A stretch of DNA of 64,000 nucleotides, from positions 1,116,001 to 1,180,000 of the forward strand of contig NZ_CP145904.1 of assembly GCF_036895565.1 (NCBI RefSeq), given 5' to 3'. Numbering within the stretch: the stretch's first letter is position 1; each line of letters opens with the position of its first letter. Origin of the DNA: Flavobacterium sp. KS-LB2. Lineage in GTDB: Bacteria > Bacteroidota > Bacteroidia > Flavobacteriales > Flavobacteriaceae. The notes beneath the pieces were generated by a model, which saw nothing but the letters and a program-made list of their open reading frames with translations, made no database searches and was not told the DNA's origin. This document shows, piece after piece, positions 16,901 through 24,403 of the stretch. A program made the position numbers and the translations under genes.

Positions 16901-17548
16901 CTATTTTTCCTGAAGCCAATTTTTAAAATCATAAAAGTTCTGTGGAGTAACTCCATGGCCAATTGGATATTCTTTGTAGGTCGTATTTATTCCTAACTTC
17001 TCGACAATTACAGGAGTTTTTCTTGCCCATTCTACTGGGATAACTTGATCTGCAGTTCCGTGTGAAGCAAATATTTTTAGGTTATTAAAACTATTTTTTA
17101 GATAATCGTCAGCTACAATTTCTAAATTCAAATAACCACTCATCGCAACTATTTTTTGCACTTTTTTTGGATATGAAAGTGCAACTGCGTAACTCAAAAT
17201 GGCACCTTGGCTAAAGCCAATCAGAGTAACTTTTTGAGCATCTATCGGATAGTTATCAATTAATTGATCGATAAATCCAGCAATTAAATCTCTTGAAACT
17301 TTAGCTTGTTCGTGGTCTGAGAATTTATTTTGATCTGCATCAAAGTTTATCGCATACCAAGCGTAACTTCCGTATTGTAAGTCGTAAGGAGCACGTGCTG
17401 AGATGATATAATATTCCTCAGGAAGCTCTGTTGCAAATGAAAATAAATCGTCTTCATTGCTGCCGTATCCATGTAATAAAAGTAAAAGAGGGTTCTTGTC
17501 TAACTTTATTTTGGGTTCACGTATTTTATATTCTAAAGATAAATTCAT
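16901..17548 (-). CDS. Alpha/beta hydrolase, carboxylesterase/phospholipase family
   Basis: Cytoplasmic serine hydrolase, 215 residues. The catalytic triad is visible: Ser113 in G-F-S-Q-G, Asp167 in G-T-A-D-Q-V and His198 in G-H-G-V. The oxyanion-side motif L-L-H-G-Y-G-S is at 24-30. Matches the abhydrolase_2 carboxylesterase group. Lies 4 bases after the DUF4870-like gene, in an operon led by the BatA-type protein and the dihydroorotase-like gene. Substrate unknown. Confidence 0.92.
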   Translation of the reverse strand: MNLSLEYKIREPKIKLDKNPLLLLLHGYGSNEDDLFSFATELPEEYYIISARAPYDLQYGSYAWYAINFDADQNKFSDHEQAKVSRDLIAGFIDQLIDNYPIDAQKVTLIGFSQGAILSYAVALSYPKKVQKIVAMSGYLNLEIVADDYLKNSFNNLKIFASHGTADQVIPVEWARKTPVIVEKLGINTTYKEYPIGHGVTPQNFYDFKNWLQEK

Positions 17549-17552
17549 CGGA

Positions 17553-17879
17553 TTATGATATGTTTGAAAGCCATTTTTGAAAATAAATTCCCAATAAAGG
17601 AACTGGTTTTGTTTCGCCTTTTATGGCGCTTGTAATGCCGTAGGACCATAAAACAAAAACGAAAATCCACATGGGAGCCGAAATCATTAAGCTGTCAAAA
17701 TTGCTAATGATTAATCCCAATGATATAAAAGTTAAGGTGAGGCCCAGTCCTTGGCGAATGTGAAAAGAAGCAAATGGATTTTTATCTTCGGAATTCATAG
17801 ACATCGCTATAAACACGCCAATTCCTAAAATATAGCTAGTAATGGCAGCAGTTTTTCCTGTTTCGGTTGTATTATTCAT
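17553..17879 (-). CDS. Small DUF4870-like membrane protein
   Basis: 108 residues with three or four predicted membrane helices and the F-A-S-F-H-I-R-Q-G segment typical of the DUF4870/Tic20-like family. Four bases separate it from the esterase. A 40-base gap after pyrC contains the small hairpin CTCACC/GGTGAG (17891-17910) just before this start. Function unknown. Confidence 0.85.
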   Translation of the reverse strand: MNNTTETGKTAAITSYILGIGVFIAMSMNSEDKNPFASFHIRQGLGLTLTFISLGLIISNFDSLMISAPMWIFVFVLWSYGITSAIKGETKPVPLLGIYFQKWLSNIS

Positions 17880-17919
17880 TTTAATTGGTGCTCACCCCTA
17901 GGTTGGTGAGATCTTTTAT

Positions 17920-19173
17920 TTATGCTAAAATTAATTTTCCTTGATTTACAATTCCGATAACTTTTCCTTTGATTTCTGTTCCCAGAAAAGCGGAGTTTTT
18001 TGATTTGGATAAAATAGATGATTTTGTAAAAATGCTTTTAGGTTCAGGATTAAATAAAGTGATATTTGCTTTAGAACCCTCATTAATTGATTCTATTTCG
18101 ATACCAAAAGTTGTTTTTCCAGAGGTCAATTTATCTATTACGGTTTCTAATGGTAATACGGTCATCAAAGCACTAAAAGCACTTTCTAGCCCAATGGTTC
18201 CATTTTTGGCACCGTCAAATTCCATTTTTTTATGTTCAATATCTATCGGATTATGGTCTGATGTAATCATGTCAATGGTTCCGTCTTTTATGCCTTTCAA
18301 CAATGCTTTTCTGTCAATTTCAGTTCTAAGTGGTGGCGAAACTTTATAACGAGTGTCAAAACTTTCTAGTTTTTCATCTGTTAAAACCAAATGATGGACA
18401 GCAACACTGCATGTAACCTGTAGGCCATTTGCTTTAGCTTCTTTGATTAACTGAACGGATTTTTTAGTTGAAATAGTTGGGATGTGTAGTTTTCCTCCAG
18501 TATATTCTAACAAAAATAAATTTCTTGCGATTTGCAATTCTTCGGAAAGATTAGGAATTCCTTTTAATCCTAATCGCGTAGAAACAATGCCTTCATTAGC
18601 AACTCCATTTCCTTTTATATTTTCGTCTTGGGAAAAAGCCAGAATTAATCCGTCAAAATCCTGAACGTATTGCAAAGCGATTTTTAGCAAATTAGCATTA
18701 TCCAAACTTTTATTATAATCGCCAAAAGCTACTGCTCCCGCTTTTTTCATGTCATACAATTCAGCCATATCTTTTCCTGCACTTTCTTTGCTCAATGCAC
18801 CAATAGGATATAATTGAGTTGCAAATCCTAATGCTTTGTTTAAGACAAAATTTACTTGGGATTGATTGTCAATAATAGGGAAGGAGTTGGGTTGTAATGC
18901 GATTGCCGTAAAACCACTTTTTGCAGCTGTAGTAAGTCCGTTTGCTATCGTTTCTCTATCTTCAAATCCCGGTTCTCCCATAGAAACGCTGCTGTCAAAC
19001 CAGCCTTGCGAAACATGTAAATTATCAAGTTTTATCTCGTCTGCTTTATCTGGATTTGGAAGTGATGTTCCAATTTTTTTTATAAAACCATCAACAATTA
19101 AAATATCTGCAATCTTATTGTGAAAAGGACTTTTCGAATCGATAATTTTGGCGCTTCTGATGATTAAGTTCAT
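17920..19173 (-). CDS. pyrC: Dihydroorotase-like amidohydrolase lacking the HxH metal ligands
   Basis: 417 residues of the amidohydrolase superfamily, clearly related to multifunctional-type dihydroorotases (pyrimidine synthesis). E-P-G-F-E-D-R-E-T-I aligns with the family E-P-G-x-E-x-K-E-T-I. H-H-L-V-L-T-D-E and S-D-H-N-P-I-D are kept. However, the normal D-x-H-x-H is D60-S-S62-V-S64 here, with both His replaced by Ser, and the substrate Arg after it is Gly. As read, it should not bind the binuclear metal site and may be a PyrC-prime-like non-catalytic partner of aspartate carbamoyltransferase. Second gene of a - strand operon. Confidence 0.88.
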   Translation of the reverse strand: MNLIIRSAKIIDSKSPFHNKIADILIVDGFIKKIGTSLPNPDKADEIKLDNLHVSQGWFDSSVSMGEPGFEDRETIANGLTTAAKSGFTAIALQPNSFPIIDNQSQVNFVLNKALGFATQLYPIGALSKESAGKDMAELYDMKKAGAVAFGDYNKSLDNANLLKIALQYVQDFDGLILAFSQDENIKGNGVANEGIVSTRLGLKGIPNLSEELQIARNLFLLEYTGGKLHIPTISTKKSVQLIKEAKANGLQVTCSVAVHHLVLTDEKLESFDTRYKVSPPLRTEIDRKALLKGIKDGTIDMITSDHNPIDIEHKKMEFDGAKNGTIGLESAFSALMTVLPLETVIDKLTSGKTTFGIEIESINEGSKANITLFNPEPKSIFTKSSILSKSKNSAFLGTEIKGKVIGIVNQGKLILA

Positions 19174-19204
19174 ATTGATTTTTTAAGTATTGGATGGGAG
19201 TTAT

Positions 19205-21133
19205 TTACTTTACGAATCGTATAATTGCCATTTCGGTTATCATAAATAACAATGCAAAGATAACAAACCATTTCCAAATTTGATTATCCGTTCTGTCAGT
19301 TTGTAAAGTATCAAATAGTGATGAGATTGATTCGATTGTTTTATAGTCAGAAAGGATATTTTCATTGGCTGAAGCCAAATCACTTTCGGTTCTGTTGTAA
19401 TTAAAACTGATGTTTTCTATCCATTCCTTTTTATTGTAAATACTAAAATTTCCTGCTTGTTCGGGATAATCATTGAAAGTCATTTTGACTTTATTATTCA
19501 GAATTTGTTGGATAGGAATAAATTGTTCGTCCAAGCCTTTTACCGTTAAAATAGCGTCTTTGTTTAAAGATACTGCTGCTAAATGAGGGTTGTTGTTTCC
19601 AATTATTAAAGCATTTACACCGTTATTTTGATTGACCATCGCCATCTTGTAAAAGGTAGGTACAATTAATGGAGATTGTTGGAAATTTGAATTTTCGATG
19701 TTGATAGGAGCTGCAAAAACTGAAACCGTTGAGATCGAATTTGCTATCGAAGTCAAGAAATCACTTTGATCTTCATAAGATAAAGCAGCAGGGCTTGAAC
19801 TTGATAATACAAACGAACTTTTTGTTTTTGGATACTGAAAATTAGTCACTTTGTTTTCAAAAACACTATTGAATATAGGATGATTGAAGTTAATTTTAGT
19901 AATCAGTTTTTCTCTGTTTTCTAAAGAATTGAATGTAAGTTTTCCAAAATTTGATACAAAAGAATTCATATTTGGAATTGAACTTATTGCCGAAGGAATC
20001 ACAATTAAATTACCGTCTTTTTCTACAAAAGATTTTAAAGTGGTTGCCAAAGCTTGCGGGATTTCATCCAATTCATTTAAAACAATCGCATCTTGTTCCT
20101 CCAATTTATTGTAATCCAATGCACTTAAAGTATAATTGCTAAAATTGAATTCTTCACTGGTGTAAATTCGGGAAAGGAAATTACTTTTCGATGGTTCTCC
20201 AATGCTGATTATGTTCGTTTTCTTAGCTTTTGAAATACTAAAATATAATGTGTTGTCGTAAGTCAATCCATTATCAACTATAGAGAAATAGCCATGAAAA
20301 GCTTGTTTTGGAATCGTAAAATTGAGGTTTTTTTTCTTTGTGTCTAATGTTACTATCGTCTTTGCAATGAGCTTGTTTTCATTGTATAACGAAATAGGAA
20401 TCGGTTTGAAATCATCTCCATAACCAGATATTTTCACGCTAATTTCATAAAAATTTTCTAATGTTTTATTGATAAAGACGCTGTCAATAGAAACATTGTT
20501 TTTTTGTTCTGCTTTTGGGATTATAAATAAAGGCGAATCAGTTGCATCAGTATTTTTCAGTTGTTTTTCATCAAGACCAACAGCGTCGGTAATGATAACG
20601 ATATCCTTTTTAAAAGCCGATTTATGTGCTTTTATTTTTGCCATTATATTATCTAATTGGAACGGAGTAGCGCTGTATTTTAAGTTTTGCAAAGCTCCAC
20701 GAACTGATTTTATATCGGTGTTCCAATAGTTTTCAGAATTGGTAAGCAAAGAAAAATTTACATTTTCAGGAGTTTCTTCAAGCAGTTCCTGAACAGCTCT
20801 TTTTAGCAATTCTCCTTTTTTGCCTTTGGCTTGCATACTAAAAGAATTGTCTAGAATAACATACAATTCATTGCTGGCATTTTTACTGTCTTTCGACTCA
20901 AAAAAAGGTTGTGCAAATGCTATAATAATAAAAGTTAGTAGCAATAAACGGGAGGCTAGAAGCAACCATTTCTTGATTTTAGAGCTTTTTCGGGTTTGTA
21001 TAGAAAGTGCTTTTAAGAAACGAACATTGGTGAAATATTCTTTTTTGAAACGGCGTAATTGAAATAAATGAACCAAAATTGGAACAATCAATAAGAACAG
21101 AAAGTATAAAATTTCGGGATGTTTAAAATGCAT
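19205..21133 (-). CDS. BatA/VWA-domain membrane protein
   Basis: 642 residues. The N-terminal aerotolerance (BatA_N) region has two membrane helices (about 6-24 and 55-75). A von Willebrand A-like domain follows with MIDAS motif D95-N-S97-F-S99. A long periplasmic part leads to a final membrane helix at about 622-640. Gene order BatA-like then pyrC then DUF4870 then esterase, gaps of 31, 40 and 4 bases, suggests one operon. Related proteins act with MoxR ATPases in envelope stress, but no MoxR gene is here, so the role is uncertain. Confidence 0.88.
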   Translation of the reverse strand: MHFKHPEILYFLFLLIVPILVHLFQLRRFKKEYFTNVRFLKALSIQTRKSSKIKKWLLLASRLLLLTFIIIAFAQPFFESKDSKNASNELYVILDNSFSMQAKGKKGELLKRAVQELLEETPENVNFSLLTNSENYWNTDIKSVRGALQNLKYSATPFQLDNIMAKIKAHKSAFKKDIVIITDAVGLDEKQLKNTDATDSPLFIIPKAEQKNNVSIDSVFINKTLENFYEISVKISGYGDDFKPIPISLYNENKLIAKTIVTLDTKKKNLNFTIPKQAFHGYFSIVDNGLTYDNTLYFSISKAKKTNIISIGEPSKSNFLSRIYTSEEFNFSNYTLSALDYNKLEEQDAIVLNELDEIPQALATTLKSFVEKDGNLIVIPSAISSIPNMNSFVSNFGKLTFNSLENREKLITKINFNHPIFNSVFENKVTNFQYPKTKSSFVLSSSSPAALSYEDQSDFLTSIANSISTVSVFAAPINIENSNFQQSPLIVPTFYKMAMVNQNNGVNALIIGNNNPHLAAVSLNKDAILTVKGLDEQFIPIQQILNNKVKMTFNDYPEQAGNFSIYNKKEWIENISFNYNRTESDLASANENILSDYKTIESISSLFDTLQTDRTDNQIWKWFVIFALLFMITEMAIIRFVK

Positions 21134-21315
21134 TCTGAGGTTGAGTTTACTTCACTGGATTTTATTTTCAATGGAGTTCATTGAATTTCGTGAGTCAAAA
21201 ATACAAATTTGTTGACAGTTTTAGATGAAGTTGTTATAATTTTTCAAAGGAATAAACAATTGACATTCATTATGAATATAATGTGTATTTTAGCTTTTCA
21301 ATAAAATTTAAAAAC

Positions 21316-22428
21316 ATGAAAAAACCGTTTGCTGTTCTACTATTCATTTTCATTTTTACAAGTGTGCAAGCACAAAAAAATAAATTCAATTTACTGATTG
21401 GTACCTACACTCAAAGCTGTGATAGCAAAGGAATTTATGTTTATGATTTTGATTCAAAAACAGGTGATTTCAGTTTTAAAAATGCTACTGAAAAGGTTAT
21501 AAATCCTAGTTATTTGTCGGTTTCAAAGGAGAATAACTTTATTTATGCCGTAAACGAGTTTGGTGCTGAAAGTACGGTAAGTTCTTTTAGTTACAATCCG
21601 TCAAGCGGAAAATTAGACTTAATCAACAAGCAAAGTTCAAAAGGTGCTGATCCCTGTTACATCATCAATGACGATAAAAATGTGATAATTGCCAATTATT
21701 CTGGTGGGAATATTTCTGTTTTTGCTAAGAAAAGTGATGGAAGTATCTCTGAAGCAAAACAAGTCATTCAACACTACGGAAAAGGGATTAATGCACAAAG
21801 ACAAGAAGGTCCGCACGTTCACATGGTTCATTTTTCTCCTGACAAAAAGTTTGTTTTGTCCAATGATTTGGGGACTGATAAAGTATACTCCTATGCCTAT
21901 AATCCTAATGCTGGGAGTACTGTTTTAGAATTAAAAGATAGTATTGCTGTAAAATCTGGAAGTGGACCAAGACATTTAACCTTCAGCAAAGACGGCAAAT
22001 TTGTTTATTTATTACACGAACTTGACGGAGCATTAACGGTATTTAGTTACGCAAAGGGAATATTAAAGAAGATTGATGAAACTACCATTTTAGCGAAAGA
22101 TTTCAAAGGAACGTTCAGTTCTGCAGATATTCATATTTCACCTGACGGGAAGTTTTTATATGCTTCTAATCGCGGGGAAGCCAATAACATTACAATTTTT
22201 AAAATTCTAAAGAACGGAAAATTGCAATTGCAAGGACAAACCAGTACTTTAGGAAAAGGACCTAGAAATTTTGCCATTGACCCAAGTGGGAATTTTCTTC
22301 TGGTAGCACATCAATATACTAATGATGTGGTGATTTTTAAAATAAATAAAACTACGGGAGCACTTACAGATACTGGAAAAAAAATAGCTTTATGTTCTCC
22401 TGTTTGTTTGGTTTTTACCAAGAATTAA
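21316..22428 (+). CDS. Seven-bladed beta-propeller lactonase (6-phosphogluconolactonase family)
   Basis: 370 residues from the ATG at 21316; an upstream ATG adds 11 residues ahead of a normal signal peptide and is rejected. The signal peptide ends V-Q-A-Q, so the protein is periplasmic. Repeating blades with N-P-S-Y-L-S-V, G-P-H-V-H, G-S-G-P-R-H-L-T-F and K-G-P-R-N-F-A-I-D-P-S-G are those of the Pgl/YkgB lactonase family (PF10282). The export signal argues against a direct role in the cytoplasmic pentose phosphate pathway; an extracytoplasmic lactone substrate is likelier. Confidence 0.9.
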   Translation: MKKPFAVLLFIFIFTSVQAQKNKFNLLIGTYTQSCDSKGIYVYDFDSKTGDFSFKNATEKVINPSYLSVSKENNFIYAVNEFGAESTVSSFSYNPSSGKLDLINKQSSKGADPCYIINDDKNVIIANYSGGNISVFAKKSDGSISEAKQVIQHYGKGINAQRQEGPHVHMVHFSPDKKFVLSNDLGTDKVYSYAYNPNAGSTVLELKDSIAVKSGSGPRHLTFSKDGKFVYLLHELDGALTVFSYAKGILKKIDETTILAKDFKGTFSSADIHISPDGKFLYASNRGEANNITIFKILKNGKLQLQGQTSTLGKGPRNFAIDPSGNFLLVAHQYTNDVVIFKINKTTGALTDTGKKIALCSPVCLVFTKN

Positions 22429-22453
22429 ACTTAAAAATTAAATAAAATTCACT

Positions 22454-22496
22454 AAAAAGGGTTGAAAAATGATTTCCATTTTTCAACCCTTTTTTA
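22454..22496. terminator. Strong bidirectional terminator
   Basis: A perfect 18-bp stem (22454-22471 with 22477-22494) has a 5-base loop and A/T runs on both sides. It serves the lactonase (+) and the helicase (-). Confidence 0.92.
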
Positions 22497-22582
22497 CTAT
22501 TAGTTTTTGTTTTTTTCTTTTGTTCCGATGTTAAGTTCAGAAAAAAAACAGGATTTAGAAGCTGTACACTAAAAACTGAACA

Positions 22583-23935
22583 CTATTTGTTCTTGTCTTT
22601 TCTCTTTTTGTCTCTGGTTTTCAGCATATTTCTATTTACAGAACCGTGCGTTTTTTTCTTGGTTACTCCAGGGCCACCTAAATTGACTTTTTTGTTCTTT
22701 TTACTTTTTTCTTGAAAAGCGCCATCTCCTGTCAATTTTTGTTTTTTCATCATAAACTTAATCGGTTGTCTGTCTTTTTCAGGTTCGATTAATTTTGATG
22801 AAACTTCTACTGTTTCTGGGAAAGGCTCAATTGCTAATTCCATATTCATCAGTACTTCCACTTCTACTTTATACTCTTCTTCACGAGGAGCGATAAGACT
22901 AATTGCAGTTCCTGTTGCATCTGCACGACCAGTTCTACCAATACGGTGCATGTACAATTCTGGTAATTCTGGCATTTCAAAATTGACAACATGGGTAATG
23001 TTGGATATATCCAAACCTCTTGCCATGATATCAGTCGTTATCAAACCACGAAGATTTCCTTCTTGGAAGGAAGCCATTGTACTTAAGCGATAATTTTGTG
23101 ATTTATTAGAGTGAATGACACCAAACTGGCCATCAAAATCTTCTTCGATGCGCTCGTGAAGCATATCTGAAATCTTCTTATTATTGACGAAAACCAAAAT
23201 ACGACTCATGTCTTCGTTTGACTCTAATAAGTATTTTAATAGATTTACTTTGGTATTGAAATTAGGGACGTTGTAGGTAATTTGTTTGATATTTTCCAAT
23301 GGTGTCCCAGATGCTGATAGCGTAACTTCTTCAGGATAATCAAAATAGTCATTCAAAATAGCATCGACTTCATCAGTCATTGTTGCTGAAAAAAGGATGT
23401 TTTGGCGTTTTTTTGGCATCATAGCCAAAATAGCTGTCAATTGGGTACGAAACCCTAAATTTAGCATTTCGTCAAACTCATCAATTACTAGCTTTTGCAT
23501 TTCTTCAAAACGAATTACATTATCTAGCGTTAAATCCATGATTCGTCCTGGAGTTCCTACCAAAACGTCACAACCTTGATAAACAGTTGTTTTTTGAGTA
23601 TTGATATTTACCCCTCCAAAAATTCCAACAGTACGAACTGACATATATTTTGTCAATTTTTCTACCTCTTCTACTACTTGTACTACAAGCTCACGTGTTG
23701 GAACCAGAATTACTATTTTAGGAGTATGTCCAGGAGTAAATTTGTATAATTTTAATAAAGGCAATAGGTATGCAAATGTTTTACCAGTACCAGTTTGTGC
23801 AATTCCCATCATATCTCTTCCAGACATAATCACAGAAAAAGTTTTTTCCTGGATGGGAGTTGGAGCAGTAAATCCTAAATCATCTATTGCTTTTTGTACA
23901 GATTTAGGGAGATTGAATTGTTCGAAAGTAGCCAT
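22583..23935 (-). CDS. DEAD-box-type ATP-dependent RNA helicase with a DEFD motif
   Basis: Cytoplasmic RNA helicase, 450 residues. Q motif (P-T-P-I-Q), motif I A-Q-T-G-T-G-K-T, Ia P-T-R-E-L, Ib T-P-G-R, motif II D-E-F-D rather than D-E-A-D, motif III S-A-T and motif VI H-R-I-G-R-T-G-R-A are all present. A Lys-rich tail (about 385-450) fits RNA binding. Motif II still has the Asp-Glu pair needed for Mg-ATP. A TATCTTTG -7 box lies at 23952-23959, giving a very short leader. Likely ribosome assembly or mRNA turnover; the exact paralogue cannot be named. Confidence 0.94.
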   Translation of the reverse strand: MATFEQFNLPKSVQKAIDDLGFTAPTPIQEKTFSVIMSGRDMMGIAQTGTGKTFAYLLPLLKLYKFTPGHTPKIVILVPTRELVVQVVEEVEKLTKYMSVRTVGIFGGVNINTQKTTVYQGCDVLVGTPGRIMDLTLDNVIRFEEMQKLVIDEFDEMLNLGFRTQLTAILAMMPKKRQNILFSATMTDEVDAILNDYFDYPEEVTLSASGTPLENIKQITYNVPNFNTKVNLLKYLLESNEDMSRILVFVNNKKISDMLHERIEEDFDGQFGVIHSNKSQNYRLSTMASFQEGNLRGLITTDIMARGLDISNITHVVNFEMPELPELYMHRIGRTGRADATGTAISLIAPREEEYKVEVEVLMNMELAIEPFPETVEVSSKLIEPEKDRQPIKFMMKKQKLTGDGAFQEKSKKNKKVNLGGPGVTKKKTHGSVNRNMLKTRDKKRKDKNK

Positions 23936-23951
23936 TTGCTTAAATTTTGTG

Positions 23952-23959
23952 CAAAGATA
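23952..23959 (-). promoter_or_regulatory. TAnnTTTG -7 box before the helicase gene
   Basis: TATCTTTG reads on the - strand 16 bases before the ATG. No good -33 TTTG was found at the usual distance, so only the -7 element is supported. Confidence 0.4.
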
Positions 23960-24028
23960 CGTTTTTTATGAGGATACTCACATTAGGTAAAAATATTGTT
24001 ATTTTTTTGATTTATCTAAGAACTCCTT

Positions 24029-24391
24029 TTAGACAAAACGTTTAACTCTTAAAACTAATTCGATTGGATTAAATGGCTTGGCTATGAAATCATCCACACC
24101 TAATTTAAAGCCTTCAATAACCGTTAAATCCTCTTTACCTAAAGCCGAAACTATAATCACTGGAATGCTTGGATAATTTTTTTTAGAATAGGCAGTAATT
24201 TCCAACCCTGATTTATAGGGCATCATTATATCAGTGATAATTAAATCAGGTTGCAGTATGCCTATTTGATCTATTCCATCATTTCCATCTCTTGAAATGA
24301 ATGTTTCATAACCTTCTTTCTTTAAAATAAAATCTAAAATTTTAATGATTAAGTTGTCATCTTCTATTATTAATATTTTTTTCATGCTCAT
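24029..24391 (-). CDS. Single-domain response regulator
   Basis: Receiver-only protein, 120 residues. Acidic pocket Asp11-Asp12, phospho-acceptor Asp54 in I-I-T-D-I-M-M-P, Ser82 and Lys105 in A-K-P-F are all present. No output domain follows. It is the last gene of the HEAT-GT2-YaiO-DUF4838 operon (12 bases after the DUF4838 stop), so it may control the glycan machinery by protein contact, as CheY-like proteins do. No histidine kinase is in the operon; an orphan kinase lies at 60279 but nothing links them. A second in-frame ATG two codons in is equally plausible. Confidence 0.94.
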   Translation of the reverse strand: MSMKKILIIEDDNLIIKILDFILKKEGYETFISRDGNDGIDQIGILQPDLIITDIMMPYKSGLEITAYSKKNYPSIPVIIVSALGKEDLTVIEGFKLGVDDFIAKPFNPIELVLRVKRFV

Positions 24392-24403
24392 TTTAATTGT
24401 TTT

